The notes under the pieces: generated by a model
Database searches by the model: none
What the model was told of the DNA's origin: nothing
What the model saw: only the letters and a program-made list of their open reading frames with translations
In this document: positions 14,956-22,523 of the stretch, one piece after another
Layout of the letters: every line of letters starts with the position of its first letter
How positions within the stretch are numbered: the stretch's first letter is position 1
DNA from: an uncultured Eubacterium sp.
GTDB lineage: Bacteria > Bacillota > Clostridia > Oscillospirales > Acutalibacteraceae
Direction of reading: 5' to 3'
Assembly: GCA_902462495.1 (NCBI GenBank)
Contig: CABQCC010000011.1
Coordinates: forward strand, 1 to 23,654
DNA length: 23,654 bases
Made by a program: the position numbers and the translations under genes

Positions 14956-15760
14956 AAATGAAATACCGTCTTGGCTGACGGTAAACGAGGACTACACACC
15001 GCCAAAGGACAAAAGCGGATTTATCACAAAATCGCAAAAATCCGTTGTGGCGGTGATGTCAAAATTTAAAGTTAACAGAGGCTCATACAAGACGAATGAG
15101 GCGAACACCTCCGTTCGTCTTTTTGCCGTTTTACTGTTGATTATTCTCACGGCATTGGCAAAAAATTACAGTTTCGTTTTCTTTATGCTCGGCATAACTG
15201 CGGTGAGAGTTGCCCTGCTCAAAGCTGAAAAAATCAAAGCACTTTTGCGTGTTTTGTTACCTGCATTGCTTATTTCCGCCGTCATTTTGCTACCTGCTGT
15301 TTTTATGGGACATCCAAAAACATTGCTGACCGTTCTCGGCAAGGTTGCCGTCAGCACAAGCCTGATTATGGCAGTCAATTTGACCGCACCGTTCAACAGC
15401 ATAACGGCATCGCTCAAGTCATTCCGTGTGCCCGATATAGTGATTTTCACCTTTGACATCACGATAAAATATATCTTCATTTTGAGCGAAATCTGCCTTG
15501 AAATGCTTGACGCATTGAAAATCCGTTCAATCGGCAAGAACGACAACAAAAAGGCGTCCGCTTCGGGAATACTCGGCACGGTTTTCATCAAAGCGAAACA
15601 ATCGGGCGAAGAAACGGTCAAGGCTATGGAATGTCGGGGATTCAGCGGAAAATACACGGTCACACGGCACGAAGAATTGAAAGCGAGAGATTTTTTGTAT
15701 ATGCTTTTTGTTGCCTGTGCCGTGGGAATATTTGTTTATTTTGAGGTGATTGCAAAATGA
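14948..15760 (+). CDS. ECF transporter T subunit (CbiQ/NikQ)
   Basis: The 270-residue membrane coupling protein transmits ATP hydrolysis to the M subunit. Several membrane helices start near residue 57. Coupling motifs are ALKIRSIG (degenerate first A-R-G) and AMECRGFSG (intact second), both predicted cytosolic. The first ~55 residues are a hydrophilic, Lys-rich extension, longer than in typical T subunits. The DNA encoding its end contains a hairpin (15090-15124). The ATG lies inside the M gene's end with AAAGG upstream, and the stop overlaps the ATPase start as ATGA, so all three subunits are coupled. Confidence 0.9.
   Translation: MTENEIPSWLTVNEDYTPPKDKSGFITKSQKSVVAVMSKFKVNRGSYKTNEANTSVRLFAVLLLIILTALAKNYSFVFFMLGITAVRVALLKAEKIKALLRVLLPALLISAVILLPAVFMGHPKTLLTVLGKVAVSTSLIMAVNLTAPFNSITASLKSFRVPDIVIFTFDITIKYIFILSEICLEMLDALKIRSIGKNDNKKASASGILGTVFIKAKQSGEETVKAMECRGFSGKYTVTRHEELKARDFLYMLFVACAVGIFVYFEVIAK
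15090..15125 (+). other. Terminator-like hairpin inside the T subunit gene
   Basis: AGACGAA (15090-15096) pairs with TTCGTCT (15114-15120), with inner GAGG/CCTC, followed by TTTT. It lies in the extension encoded before the first membrane helix. It could attenuate or process the operon mRNA, or be chance. Confidence 0.35.
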
Positions 15761-16395
15761 TTAAACTTGACGATATTTGCTTTGCCTATGACAGCACTCC
15801 TGTGTTGAAGCACTTTAGCACGGAAATCGCATACGGCGAATTTGTTGTCATCAAAGGTGACAACGGCTGTGGCAAAAGCACACTTTTGAACATCATAAAT
15901 GCTCTTGAATTTGCCGAAATCGGCACTTACACCTTTGACGGCACCGTAATTGACAAAAAGGCTATGAAAAATGAGCAATTCGCAAAAGCCTTTCACCAAA
16001 AAATCGGATATGTGTTCCAAAACACAGATGCACAACTGTTTTGTTCAAGCGTGTATGATGAAATTGCCTTTGCTCCACGCCAAATGCAACTTGACGAAGC
16101 GGAAATTGCCAAGCGAGTTGACAATATGCTGAAACTCACGGGCACGGAACACCTAAAAGAGCGTGCACCGTTCCACCTCTCAATGGGCGAAAAGAAAAAA
16201 GTTGCCGTGGCGTCCGTGCTTGCAATGAATCCGCAAGTTCTCATTCTTGACGAACCGATGAATTTTCTCGATAAAAAATCAAGAGAGTGGCTTGTTGAAT
16301 TTCTGAATCAAATGCACTCTGTCGGCAAAACAATCATAATCGTGTCGCACACAGATGATTTTGACAAAATGGCAGACAAAATGATTGAATTATAA
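15757..16395 (+). CDS. ECF transporter ATPase subunit (CbiO/NikO)
   Basis: A compact 212-residue ABC ATPase. Walker A is GDNGCGKST (34-42), Q-loop VFQNTDAQLF (Q88), signature LSMGE (141-145, a variant of LSGGQ), Walker B VLILDEP (162-168) and switch His198 in VSHTD. The QNxDxQLF Q-loop is typical of the cobalt/nickel ECF ATPases. It is shorter than most family members (about 250-280) because little follows the H-loop. Group I ECF systems use this single ATPase as a homodimer. It is the last gene of the operon and faces ilvE across a bidirectional terminator. Confidence 0.92.
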   Translation: MIKLDDICFAYDSTPVLKHFSTEIAYGEFVVIKGDNGCGKSTLLNIINALEFAEIGTYTFDGTVIDKKAMKNEQFAKAFHQKIGYVFQNTDAQLFCSSVYDEIAFAPRQMQLDEAEIAKRVDNMLKLTGTEHLKERAPFHLSMGEKKKVAVASVLAMNPQVLILDEPMNFLDKKSREWLVEFLNQMHSVGKTIIIVSHTDDFDKMADKMIEL

Positions 16396-16430
16396 AAATG
16401 AGGCTTAAACATCAAGTTTAAGCCTCATTT
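16396..16430. terminator. Bidirectional terminator between cbiO-type gene and ilvE
   Basis: Perfect 15-bp arms (16396-16410 and 16416-16430) with loop ATCAA end in a T-rich tail on the plus strand (ATTT-ATTTT). On the minus strand ATTTTTAT follows. It sits between convergent genes. Confidence 0.85.
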
Positions 16431-16460
16431 ATTTTAACCCCACCGTCTTTTTTGTTACAC

Positions 16461-16493
16461 AAAAAATCCACCTCCCCTTGCAACAAGAGGAGG
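16461..16493 (-). terminator. Intrinsic terminator of ilvE
   Basis: On the minus strand a 10-position stem (plus 16484-16493 with 16471-16480, one mismatch, loop TTG) is followed by TGGA and six T (plus 16461-16466). It is 20 bases after the ilvE stop. Confidence 0.85.
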
Positions 16494-16513
16494 CAGAGTC
16501 GGTATGTTTTATA

Positions 16514-17539
16514 TTAGTCGATTTCAACAATCCAGCCTTCAGGAGCTTCGATTTCGCCCATCTGGATGCCTGTGAGTGTTTCGTAAAGTTTCTTGGTGTA
16601 TGGACCCATTTCTTCCATACCTGACGGGAAGCAGATTTCCTTGCCGTGGTCAACAATCTTGCCGACAGGAGAAATAACAGCTGCGGTTCCGCAAAGACCA
16701 CATTCTGCAAAATCCTTGAGTTCGTCAAAATAAACCTCTCTGTGTTCAACAGGCATATTGAGATAGTGCTCTGCAACATACATGAGTGAACGACGAGTGA
16801 TTGACGGAAGAATTGAGTTTGACTTTGGAGTTACAAGCTTGCCGTCTTTTGTGATGAAGATGAAGTTTGCACCGCCTGTTTCCTCAACCTTTGTACGAGT
16901 TTGAGGGTCGAGATACATGTTTTCGTCAAATCCGCAATTGTGAGCGTCAACAATGTTGTGGAGTGACATAGCATAGTTAAGACCTGCCTTGATGTCGCCT
17001 GTTCCGTGAGGAGCGGCTCTGTCAACATCAGAAACTCTGATTGTAATCGGCTTTGCGCCACCCTTGAAGTATGGACCTACAGGAGTTGCGAAAACTCTGA
17101 ATTGGAATTCGTTAGCCGGTTTTACACCGATGATTGAATCATAGCCGAAAACGAACGGACGAAGATACAAGGTTGCGCCTGAACCGAACGGTGGCACATA
17201 ACCCTCGTTTGCCTTAACTACCTGCTTAACCGCATCAATAAATTTTTCTTCAGGTACTTCAGGAATTTCGAGTCTGCGGCAAGATTCCGCAAGTCTTTTT
17301 GCGTTCATATCAGGACGGAAGCAAACAGTTCTGCCGTCCTTTGTTGTGTATGCCTTCAAGCCCTCAAATACTGTTTGAGCATATTGAAGCACGCAGGCAC
17401 ACTCGCTCATGGTGATGTTAGGGTCTTTTGTGAGAGCACCGTCATCCCATTTGCCGTCCTTGAACCACGAAACATATCTTTCGTCTGTCGGAACATAACC
17501 GAAGCCGAGGCTTGACCAGTCAATATCCTTTTTTGCCAT
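16514..17539 (-). CDS. ilvE: Branched-chain amino acid aminotransferase
   Basis: This PLP enzyme exchanges the amino group between leucine, isoleucine or valine and 2-oxoglutarate. The 341-residue product has the BCAT family layout: MAKKDIDWSSLGFGY start, QTVFEGLKAYTTKDG, RPDMNAKRL, Schiff-base K184 in GDIKAGLNYA, EETGGANFIF and the closing SGMEEMGPYTKKLYETLTGIQ-type tail. I start at 17539 rather than the ATG at 17548 because GGGAG sits nine bases before 17539 and would touch the earlier ATG; MAKKDIDW is also the usual family start. It has its own promoter and two downstream hairpins. The short leader shows no T-box. Confidence 0.95.
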   Translation of the reverse strand: MAKKDIDWSSLGFGYVPTDERYVSWFKDGKWDDGALTKDPNITMSECACVLQYAQTVFEGLKAYTTKDGRTVCFRPDMNAKRLAESCRRLEIPEVPEEKFIDAVKQVVKANEGYVPPFGSGATLYLRPFVFGYDSIIGVKPANEFQFRVFATPVGPYFKGGAKPITIRVSDVDRAAPHGTGDIKAGLNYAMSLHNIVDAHNCGFDENMYLDPQTRTKVEETGGANFIFITKDGKLVTPKSNSILPSITRRSLMYVAEHYLNMPVEHREVYFDELKDFAECGLCGTAAVISPVGKIVDHGKEICFPSGMEEMGPYTKKLYETLTGIQMGEIEAPEGWIVEID

Positions 17540-17576
17540 TTTAAACATCTCCCTTGTTTGTTATAACTATAATTTT

Positions 17577-17604
17577 ATTATAGCACTTTGAATAATTTTG
17601 TAAA
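17577..17604 (-). promoter_or_regulatory. Sigma-A promoter of ilvE
   Basis: Minus-strand TTTACA (plus 17599-17604), 16-base spacer, TATAAT (plus 17577-17582). The leader to the ATG at 17539 is about 30 bases. Confidence 0.7.
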
Positions 17605-17650
17605 GAGTAAATTAATTTTGAATTGCTGAAAAGTGTTTTTAATAAGTTAC

Positions 17651-17803
17651 AGACTGTTGAGAAAGGTTCTGAATTCCGTTTTCTTGCGAGTGGGAGCTGT
17701 ACATAGGTACCGCCCCCGAGCAAAAAACGGAAAACGCCAAAAATGCTGTAAGTTCAATACTTACAGCATTTTTGGCGTGCTTCAGGAGCTTTATCGACAG
17801 TCT
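17651..17803. mobile_element. 153-bp inverted-repeat element (possible MITE or structured RNA)
   Basis: Imperfect 23-bp ends match at 19 positions: the left end (17651-17673) begins AGACTGTTGAGAAAG and the right end (17781-17803), read inverted, begins AGACTGTCGATAAAG. Inside are two further palindromes. One is a 9-bp arm pair TTCCGTTTT (17674-17682)/AAAACGGAA (17724-17732) enclosing GTAC-ATAG-GTAC. The other is a perfect 19-bp stem at 17734-17778. It codes for nothing and ends three bases from the stop codon of the DUF3048 gene. Six T begin at its right edge, so a plus-strand RNA closed by the ends could also terminate there. No clear target duplication is visible. Confidence 0.5.
17734..17778 (-). 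terminator. Probable terminator of the DUF3048 gene, inside the inverted-repeat element
   Basis: A perfect 19-bp stem (17734-17752/17760-17778) with a 7-base loop. Read on the minus strand it is followed by TTT, CCG and then TTTTTT, about 30 bases past the stop codon. Confidence 0.6.
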
Positions 17804-17806
17804 TTT

Positions 17807-18856
17807 TTATTCTGCCGAGCAAGTTATTTTGCCGTTATGATTTGACGAAACAAATCCGATGTAAGACTTGCCCTTGTTGACCGAAAGAGTGTTGCCCACG
17901 GCATCTTTCAAAACAAGTTTGCCGTCTGCAACTTCCCAAGTGATGTCGGTTACTGTGCCGTTAGAAATATATTTACCGCTGCCTGAATTCCACTTGTAAT
18001 TCAAATAAGTTGTGGTTGAGCCTTTGTATGGCACGGTGATGTAGGTTGACTCGGCTTTCAAGATGATAAGATTTTGGAACTTAACCTTTTTCTCCCAATC
18101 GTTTGTGCTGTACTTGCCGTCCTCTGCGTTGTATGTAAATTTTCTTGTATCGGTTCGGTCAGAGAACTTTACGCCGACAGAAGTTGCACCGTCTGCGCCG
18201 GCAGGAGCAACGGTTGAATTGAAGTGAAGCTGTGAGAAAGAACTTTCTTTAAGTTCGGTTCTGTAGCCTTTTTTCTTGATAGCTTTGTTTATTTTTTTGC
18301 CGTTGAGAACGCCTCTGTGCTCGCTCGACACCTTTCTTGATGTGTCACGGCTGAAAAGTTCGCCGCCCGACATACCGTCAATGTCGTTGACTTTTTCTTT
18401 TTTGATAGTTTCGTATCCGCCTGTGTAGTTCTTTGTGCTGTGACTTCCGCCCCAATGGATGAAAACCGCATCAAAAAACTTGCTGAATTTTACATAGCTT
18501 GGTCGTGCAGAACGGAGCGGACCGACCTTTTCGGGTACATCATTGACATCAGCATAGAGCCAAAGCATACGGCTGATACCGCCCTCAACTTCGCCCTCAC
18601 AAATAATATCGGGTGAAGTGATACCCCATTGCGGTCGTGCAGGACGGAGGTTTTCAACAACAATTGCAACAGGACGCTTGCCGACTGCCGATTCGGAATA
18701 GCCCTCCTCGCCGGTCAACGGATTGAGCACGGGTGCTTTTGTTGTGGTTTCGGTTACAGGCTGTGTGGTTGTCGGTTCTTCGTCTTTCTTTGCCGAGCAA
18801 CCAAACAGAGCAACCACCATTAAAATAGCTAATAAAACTGCTGTGATTTTCTTCAT
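17807..18856 (-). CDS. DUF3048 (YerB-family) lipoprotein
   Basis: The 349-residue product has a type II signal peptide with lipobox ALFGC (Cys20), a Thr-rich linker with repeated TTT (about 30-42), and the DUF3048 domain. Landmarks are RPVAIVVENLRPARPQWGI, DIICEGEVEGGISRMLWLY, VGPLRSARPSYV, and AVFIHWGGS, followed by the C-terminal half with FSDRTDTRKFTYN. It should sit on the outer face of the membrane. Family function is unknown; Bacillus YerB is the named relative. GGGAG is ten bases before the ATG. The C-terminal half is shorter than some relatives, and the stop abuts the inverted-repeat element. Confidence 0.88.
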   Translation of the reverse strand: MKKITAVLLAILMVVALFGCSAKKDEEPTTTQPVTETTTKAPVLNPLTGEEGYSESAVGKRPVAIVVENLRPARPQWGITSPDIICEGEVEGGISRMLWLYADVNDVPEKVGPLRSARPSYVKFSKFFDAVFIHWGGSHSTKNYTGGYETIKKEKVNDIDGMSGGELFSRDTSRKVSSEHRGVLNGKKINKAIKKKGYRTELKESSFSQLHFNSTVAPAGADGATSVGVKFSDRTDTRKFTYNAEDGKYSTNDWEKKVKFQNLIILKAESTYITVPYKGSTTTYLNYKWNSGSGKYISNGTVTDITWEVADGKLVLKDAVGNTLSVNKGKSYIGFVSSNHNGKITCSAE

Positions 18857-18889
18857 TTTTTCATATCTCCCAAAAGTTAATATAAAATA

Positions 18890-18918
18890 ATTTTACCACT
18901 TGTAATATACAATTTCAA
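18890..18918 (-). promoter_or_regulatory. Sigma-A promoter of the DUF3048 gene
   Basis: Minus-strand TTGAAA (plus 18913-18918), 17-base spacer, TAAAAT (plus 18890-18895). The same hexamers and spacing recur before yebC. Confidence 0.7.
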
Positions 18919-18985
18919 TCGGTTAATAGGTAGAAATTCACAGCAAAATTTTGTACAGATTGAAAGGTAACGAAAATCGGATTGT

Positions 18986-20176
18986 TTAATTGTTCGACTC
19001 CTCCACCATTGTTTGTGCAAAAACGGCATAGCCTTTTTGCGGATTGCCCACAATCACATGGGTGAGTGCGCCCACTAATTTGCCGTTTTGAACAATCGGC
19101 GAACCTGACATTCCTTGAACTATTCCGCCCGTTTTATCGATTAAATCCTTGTCCGTCACCTTGACTATCATATTTTTCTCTCGGTTATTTTCGTTAAATC
19201 CGATTCGGGTAATTTCAATTTCGTATTCCTTTGGCTGTCCGTTTTCAACAGTTGAAATCACGGTCGCCTTGCCTTTTTTCACCTCTTGAATTGATGCAAC
19301 GGGGTATTCCTTTGCACAGTCCGACACCTCGGCATATGCGCCGAAAATTCCGCAATCCGTGTTTCTGAGAAGTCTGCCGAGCGTTTGATTTGTAAAATCA
19401 CATTCGAGCGAACCCGTTGTGCCCCTCGTGCTTTTTTCGATTTTTGAAACCGTTGCCCTGACCGCTTCGCCGTCAAGCATCGGCATAATTTCCTTTGTGT
19501 CAACATCATTGATTTGGTGACCGAGCGCCCCGAAAATTCCGCTGTTTTTGTTGTAAAAAGTGATTGTGCCGATACCCGCCGTGGAATCTCGCACCCACAT
19601 TCCTGCCTTGTAGCACCCCTCTCGTTCGCAATAAACGGGAGTCACCGTGAAATCCCTGAACCTCTCGCCTCTCTTGATTTTTACATCAAAACTGCCGCCG
19701 TTATTTGCGCCCAAAATCGCTTGAACTTGGTCGGAAGTGTAGACATTTTCGCCGTCAATAGCAACGATAATATCACCCACTTCTATTCCTGCCGAACCTG
19801 ACGGACTCTTTTTGCCCGAATCGGTTTGAACATCCTGAATACCGACAACAATCACGCCGTCTGTGTACAGTTTTATGCCGAAAACTTCACCGCTGACCAT
19901 AACGGACTGCTGTGCTTTTTCGGTTACGCTGACTTCTTTGACGGGAATAACGCCAAACATTTTCAGGTTTTCCCGTCTGGGACTTGACGACTGCCTGTCC
20001 ACCGCAAGACTTGTGTCTTTTGCCGTGTAGGTGAACACCTTTGCAATGGGCAAATTGTTGCCGTCATATGTCACAACTCTGTCGGGCAGGGCAACATTTC
20101 CCCAAATGATTACGCCGAAAATCACACTGCAAACAAAAAACAAAATTACATCAAAAATTCTGATTGCTTTTTTCAA
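18986..20176 (-). CDS. spoIVB: SpoIVB-type serine peptidase (S55) with PDZ domain
   Basis: In sporulating Firmicutes SpoIVB is secreted from the forespore and cleaves SpoIVFA to trigger pro-sigma-K processing. The 396-residue protein has an N-terminal membrane segment (8-26) and a PDZ region (about 100-170, GIEVGDIIVAIDGENV). The S55 catalytic set is H220 (GALGHQI), D342 (VTDKD) and S357 (GIVQGMSGSP). I place the start at the TTG at 20176 because GAGGTG lies six bases before it; an earlier TTG at 20209 lacks a ribosome site. Spo0A usually follows spoIVB, but here the 3' neighbour is the DUF3048 gene. No convincing sigma-F or sigma-G promoter could be read. Confidence 0.93.
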   Translation of the reverse strand: MKKAIRIFDVILFFVCSVIFGVIIWGNVALPDRVVTYDGNNLPIAKVFTYTAKDTSLAVDRQSSSPRRENLKMFGVIPVKEVSVTEKAQQSVMVSGEVFGIKLYTDGVIVVGIQDVQTDSGKKSPSGSAGIEVGDIIVAIDGENVYTSDQVQAILGANNGGSFDVKIKRGERFRDFTVTPVYCEREGCYKAGMWVRDSTAGIGTITFYNKNSGIFGALGHQINDVDTKEIMPMLDGEAVRATVSKIEKSTRGTTGSLECDFTNQTLGRLLRNTDCGIFGAYAEVSDCAKEYPVASIQEVKKGKATVISTVENGQPKEYEIEITRIGFNENNREKNMIVKVTDKDLIDKTGGIVQGMSGSPIVQNGKLVGALTHVIVGNPQKGYAVFAQTMVEESNN

Positions 20177-20195
20177 TTTTAACACCTCGTTATAG

Positions 20196-20215
20196 TTTTG
20201 CCGAGGCAAGCAAAA
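20196..20215. promoter_or_regulatory. Palindrome upstream of spoIVB
   Basis: TTTTGC (20196-20201) and GCAAAA (20210-20215) form a perfect inverted repeat, with TTGCC-GA-GGCAA nested at 20198-20209. It lies in the spoIVB-yebC divergent space, just upstream of the spoIVB ribosome site. It may be an operator; no evidence beyond symmetry. Confidence 0.3.
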
Positions 20216-20222
20216 TTCATAC

Positions 20223-20251
20223 TTGAAACCATATATTATATGTGCTAAAAT
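20223..20251 (+). promoter_or_regulatory. Extended -10 promoter of yebC
   Basis: TTGAAA (20223-20228), 17-base spacer, TAAAAT (20246-20251) preceded by TG at 20243-20244. Confidence 0.78.
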
Positions 20252-20290
20252 ATTTTGTGTATAAATCTGACAGAAAGGTATTTTTTAATT

Positions 20291-21034
20291 ATGAGCGGAC
20301 ATAATAAATGGAGCACCATCAAAAGAAAAAAAGGTGCAAATGACGCTGCAAGAGCAAAGGTATTTACAAAAATAGGAAGAGAACTTGCCGTAGCAGTTAA
20401 AAACGGCGGTGCAGACCCAAACAATAATGCAAAGCTTCGTGATGTTATCGCAAAGGCAAAGCAAAACAATGTGCCAAACGACAATATCGACAGAATGCTC
20501 AAGAAAGCCGCAGGCGACGCCGACACCACAAACTACGAAGAAATCGTATACGAGGGCTACGGTCCGTCAGGTGTTGCAGTTGTTGTTGAGGCACTTACGG
20601 ATAACAGAAACAGAACTGCCGGCGAAGTAAGACACTACTTTGACAAGGCAGGCGGAAATATGGGCAACCCGGGTTCTGTAACCTTTATGTTTGAAAAACT
20701 CGGTGTAATCATCATCGAAAAAGAGGACACAGACGAGGATCAGCTTATGGAGGACGCACTCGAAGCAGGCGCTTCCGATTTCCTTACCGATGAAGAGGAT
20801 ATTTTCGAAATCCGCACAGAGCCAAACGATGTCGGTGCAATCCGTGATGAACTTGAAGCAAAGGGCTACACGGTTATTTCAAGTGAAGCCGCATATGTTC
20901 CAAGCACCTACACCCGTCTTGAAAGCCAGGATGATATGAAGAAAATGGCAAAGATGATTGAAATGTTTGAAGAAAACGACGATGTTCAAAACATCTACCA
21001 CAACTGGGAAAACGAAGACGAATACGAAGAATAA
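20291..21034 (+). CDS. yebC: YebC/PmpR-family protein (TACO1-like)
   Basis: The 247-residue protein begins MSGHNKWSTIKRKKGANDAA, the invariant family start, so the ATG at 20291 is chosen over an in-frame ATG at 20255 that adds a non-family tail. Other signatures are FTKIGRELAVAVKNGGADPNNN, NVPNDNIDRMLKKA and YEGYGPSGVAVVVE, followed by NRNRTAGEVRH. The acidic C-terminus is typical. Members bind ribosomes or DNA; work on bacterial and mitochondrial homologues points to helping translation through difficult stretches and to transcription regulation. AAAGG is twelve bases before the ATG, a long spacing. It is monocistronic between its own promoter and terminator. Confidence 0.95.
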   Translation: MSGHNKWSTIKRKKGANDAARAKVFTKIGRELAVAVKNGGADPNNNAKLRDVIAKAKQNNVPNDNIDRMLKKAAGDADTTNYEEIVYEGYGPSGVAVVVEALTDNRNRTAGEVRHYFDKAGGNMGNPGSVTFMFEKLGVIIIEKEDTDEDQLMEDALEAGASDFLTDEEDIFEIRTEPNDVGAIRDELEAKGYTVISSEAAYVPSTYTRLESQDDMKKMAKMIEMFEENDDVQNIYHNWENEDEYEE

Positions 21035-21041
21035 TGATTAT

Positions 21042-21076
21042 AACAAACAGCTCTCTTTGAGAGCTGTTTGTTTCTT
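21042..21076 (+). terminator. Intrinsic terminator of yebC
   Basis: A perfect 14-bp stem (21042-21055/21059-21072) with a TTT loop is followed by a short T-rich tail (TTT-C-TT). Confidence 0.88.
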
Positions 21077-21089
21077 ATATGCAGTTTTA

Positions 21090-21111
21090 GGCGAACACAG
21101 TTCTCCCCTAC
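21090..21111 (-). repeat. REP-like palindromic element, copy 4 (degenerate)
   Basis: On the minus strand it reads GTAGG, arm GGAGAAC, loop TGT, arm GTTCGCC, with one stem mismatch. A separate plus-strand hairpin CGGAAT/ATTCCG (21133-21153) followed by TTTT lies just beyond, before the zip gene stop. Confidence 0.7.
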
Positions 21112-21159
21112 GATTTGTAAATAATAACCGTGCGGAATGTCAATGGTATTCCGTTTTAT

Positions 21160-21897
21160 TTACCCAAACACGACATCCAAAATCATCATCACGCAAAAGC
21201 CGATTGCAAAGGAGAAAGTTGAAACATTGTTGTGCGTGCCGAGGCTTGCTTCGGGGACGAGCTCATCCACCACGACATAAATCATTGCACCTGCCGCAAA
21301 AGCCAAAAGATATGGCATTGCAGGTGAAATTATGCTGAACATCAAAAGAGTCAGAACCGCAAAAATCGGCTCGACAGCACCGCTCAAAGTTCCAATCAAA
21401 AAGGCTTTTCCTCTGCTTTTGCCCTGTGCGAGTTCGGGCAGGCTGACTATTGCGCCCTCGGGGAAATTTTGGATTGCTATTCCGATTGACAAAGCCATTG
21501 CGTCAGCCAAAGTTACATTACATTCGGGCGACAGCATTCCCGCAAAAACTATGCCGACCGCCATTCCCTCAGGGATATTGTGCACGGTTACGGCAAGAAC
21601 CAATTTTGCCGTTTTGGACAGATTAAGCCTCGGCAGAACGGCATCAACCGCAGGCAAAAGACCCACTCCGCACATCAATCCAATCGTTGCAGGCAAAAAC
21701 GACAGTTTGCCCATTTTTTCGCTCTGCTCTATGGCAGGAATGAGCAACGACCACACGGAAGCCGCCACCATAACTCCTGCCGAAAATCCCAAAAGCGGTT
21801 TTTGGAGCGACGGTTTCATTTGTTCCCTGAACAAAAGCACACACGCCGCACCGAGCGTTGTTCCCAAAAACGGAATAAGTATTCCTAAAAATGTCAT
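21160..21897 (-). CDS. ZIP-family divalent metal transporter (ZupT/GufA type)
   Basis: The 245-residue integral membrane protein likely brings zinc, iron or manganese into the cytosol. It has about eight hydrophobic segments. The binuclear metal site is on the paired helices HNIPEGMAVG (106-115) and QNFPEGAIVSLP (143-154), where GufA members have Gln-Asn in place of His-Asn. DELVPEASL near 211 is also characteristic. AGGTGAT precedes the ATG by five bases. It lies downstream of luxS but beyond a strong terminator, so it is probably separate; no convincing promoter was found in the 40-bp gap. Confidence 0.9.
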   Translation of the reverse strand: MTFLGILIPFLGTTLGAACVLLFREQMKPSLQKPLLGFSAGVMVAASVWSLLIPAIEQSEKMGKLSFLPATIGLMCGVGLLPAVDAVLPRLNLSKTAKLVLAVTVHNIPEGMAVGIVFAGMLSPECNVTLADAMALSIGIAIQNFPEGAIVSLPELAQGKSRGKAFLIGTLSGAVEPIFAVLTLLMFSIISPAMPYLLAFAAGAMIYVVVDELVPEASLGTHNNVSTFSFAIGFCVMMILDVVFG

Positions 21898-21918
21898 AGT
21901 ATCACCTATCTATACTAT
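21896..21918. promoter_or_regulatory. Inverted repeat around the zip start
   Basis: Arms ATAGTAT (21896-21902) and ATACTAT (21912-21918) flank nine bases that contain the AGGTG ribosome site; one arm reaches the ATG. In mRNA the ribosome site would sit in the loop of a 7-bp hairpin; as DNA it could be an operator. Confidence 0.4.
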
Positions 21919-21938
21919 GAACAACCCCAAATTAAGTG

Positions 21939-21979
21939 AAAAAACTTCCGCTCATTTTGATGAACGGAAGTCTTTTTTT
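21939..21979 (-). terminator. Terminator of luxS (symmetrical)
   Basis: ACTTCCG (21944-21950)/CGGAAGT (21965-21971), with TCAT/ATGA inside, has six A before it on the plus strand (T-run for the minus strand) and seven T after it on the plus strand. It can act in either direction; only luxS ends here. Confidence 0.85.
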
Positions 21980-21988
21980 AACATAAAT

Positions 21989-22504
21989 TTACGAGTCGTA
22001 AAATGTTTGACCATGCTCGGTTTGAATTCGCTCCTCAACAGGATATTCAAACCCAGGATTGCCGTTGAGAATATCGGCAAAAAGTTTTGCTTCGTACTTT
22101 GCCATATTCAAATCATGAAGTATATAGTTGCCACAGTTCTTTGGATTTGCACCCGGTACTTCGCCCTCATAATCTGCGCAATATTCAAACGCTCTGATCA
22201 TCAAAGGCAAAATCTCCTGCGGAGTAGGATGACCTTTAACAATCAAATAACAACCTGTGAGGCAACCCATAGGACCCCAATAAATAATTCTGTCCTTCCA
22301 CTCCTCATCATTGCGGAGGAATGTTGCAACAATATGCTCGATTGTGTGCATAGCGTTTGGATGAATTGCCGGCTCTGCATTTGGCTTCTTCATTCTTATA
22401 TCAAAAGTTGTGGCAAACTCATCGCCGATGGTGTCGAGTCTTGATTCATAAATACCCGGCACAATGCGGTTGTGGTCTACCTGAAAGCTTGGAATTAAGT
22501 CCAT
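21989..22504 (-). CDS. luxS: S-ribosylhomocysteine lyase
   Basis: LuxS splits S-ribosylhomocysteine into homocysteine and DPD, the precursor of autoinducer-2, recycling methylation by-product. The 171-residue length is standard. The metal site is H53 and H57 (HTIEH) and C124 (PKNCGNY), with catalytic E56 and C81 (GPMGCLTG). AGGAGA is seven bases before the ATG. It starts 19 bases after the rlmA stop, so the two are probably co-transcribed. No pfs (nucleosidase) gene is nearby. Confidence 0.96.
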   Translation of the reverse strand: MDLIPSFQVDHNRIVPGIYESRLDTIGDEFATTFDIRMKKPNAEPAIHPNAMHTIEHIVATFLRNDEEWKDRIIYWGPMGCLTGCYLIVKGHPTPQEILPLMIRAFEYCADYEGEVPGANPKNCGNYILHDLNMAKYEAKLFADILNGNPGFEYPVEERIQTEHGQTFYDS

Positions 22505-22523
22505 ATTATATCTCCTTTGTTTA

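Noticed and set aside
20255..20290. N-terminal extension of YebC from an ATG at 20255
   Set aside because: The family invariantly begins MSGHNKW at 20291, and the extension lies at the expected transcription start.
21332..22444. 370-codon plus-strand open frame across zip and luxS
   Set aside because: It is antisense to two clear genes, low in coherent motifs, and crosses the intergenic terminator. It is a shadow frame.
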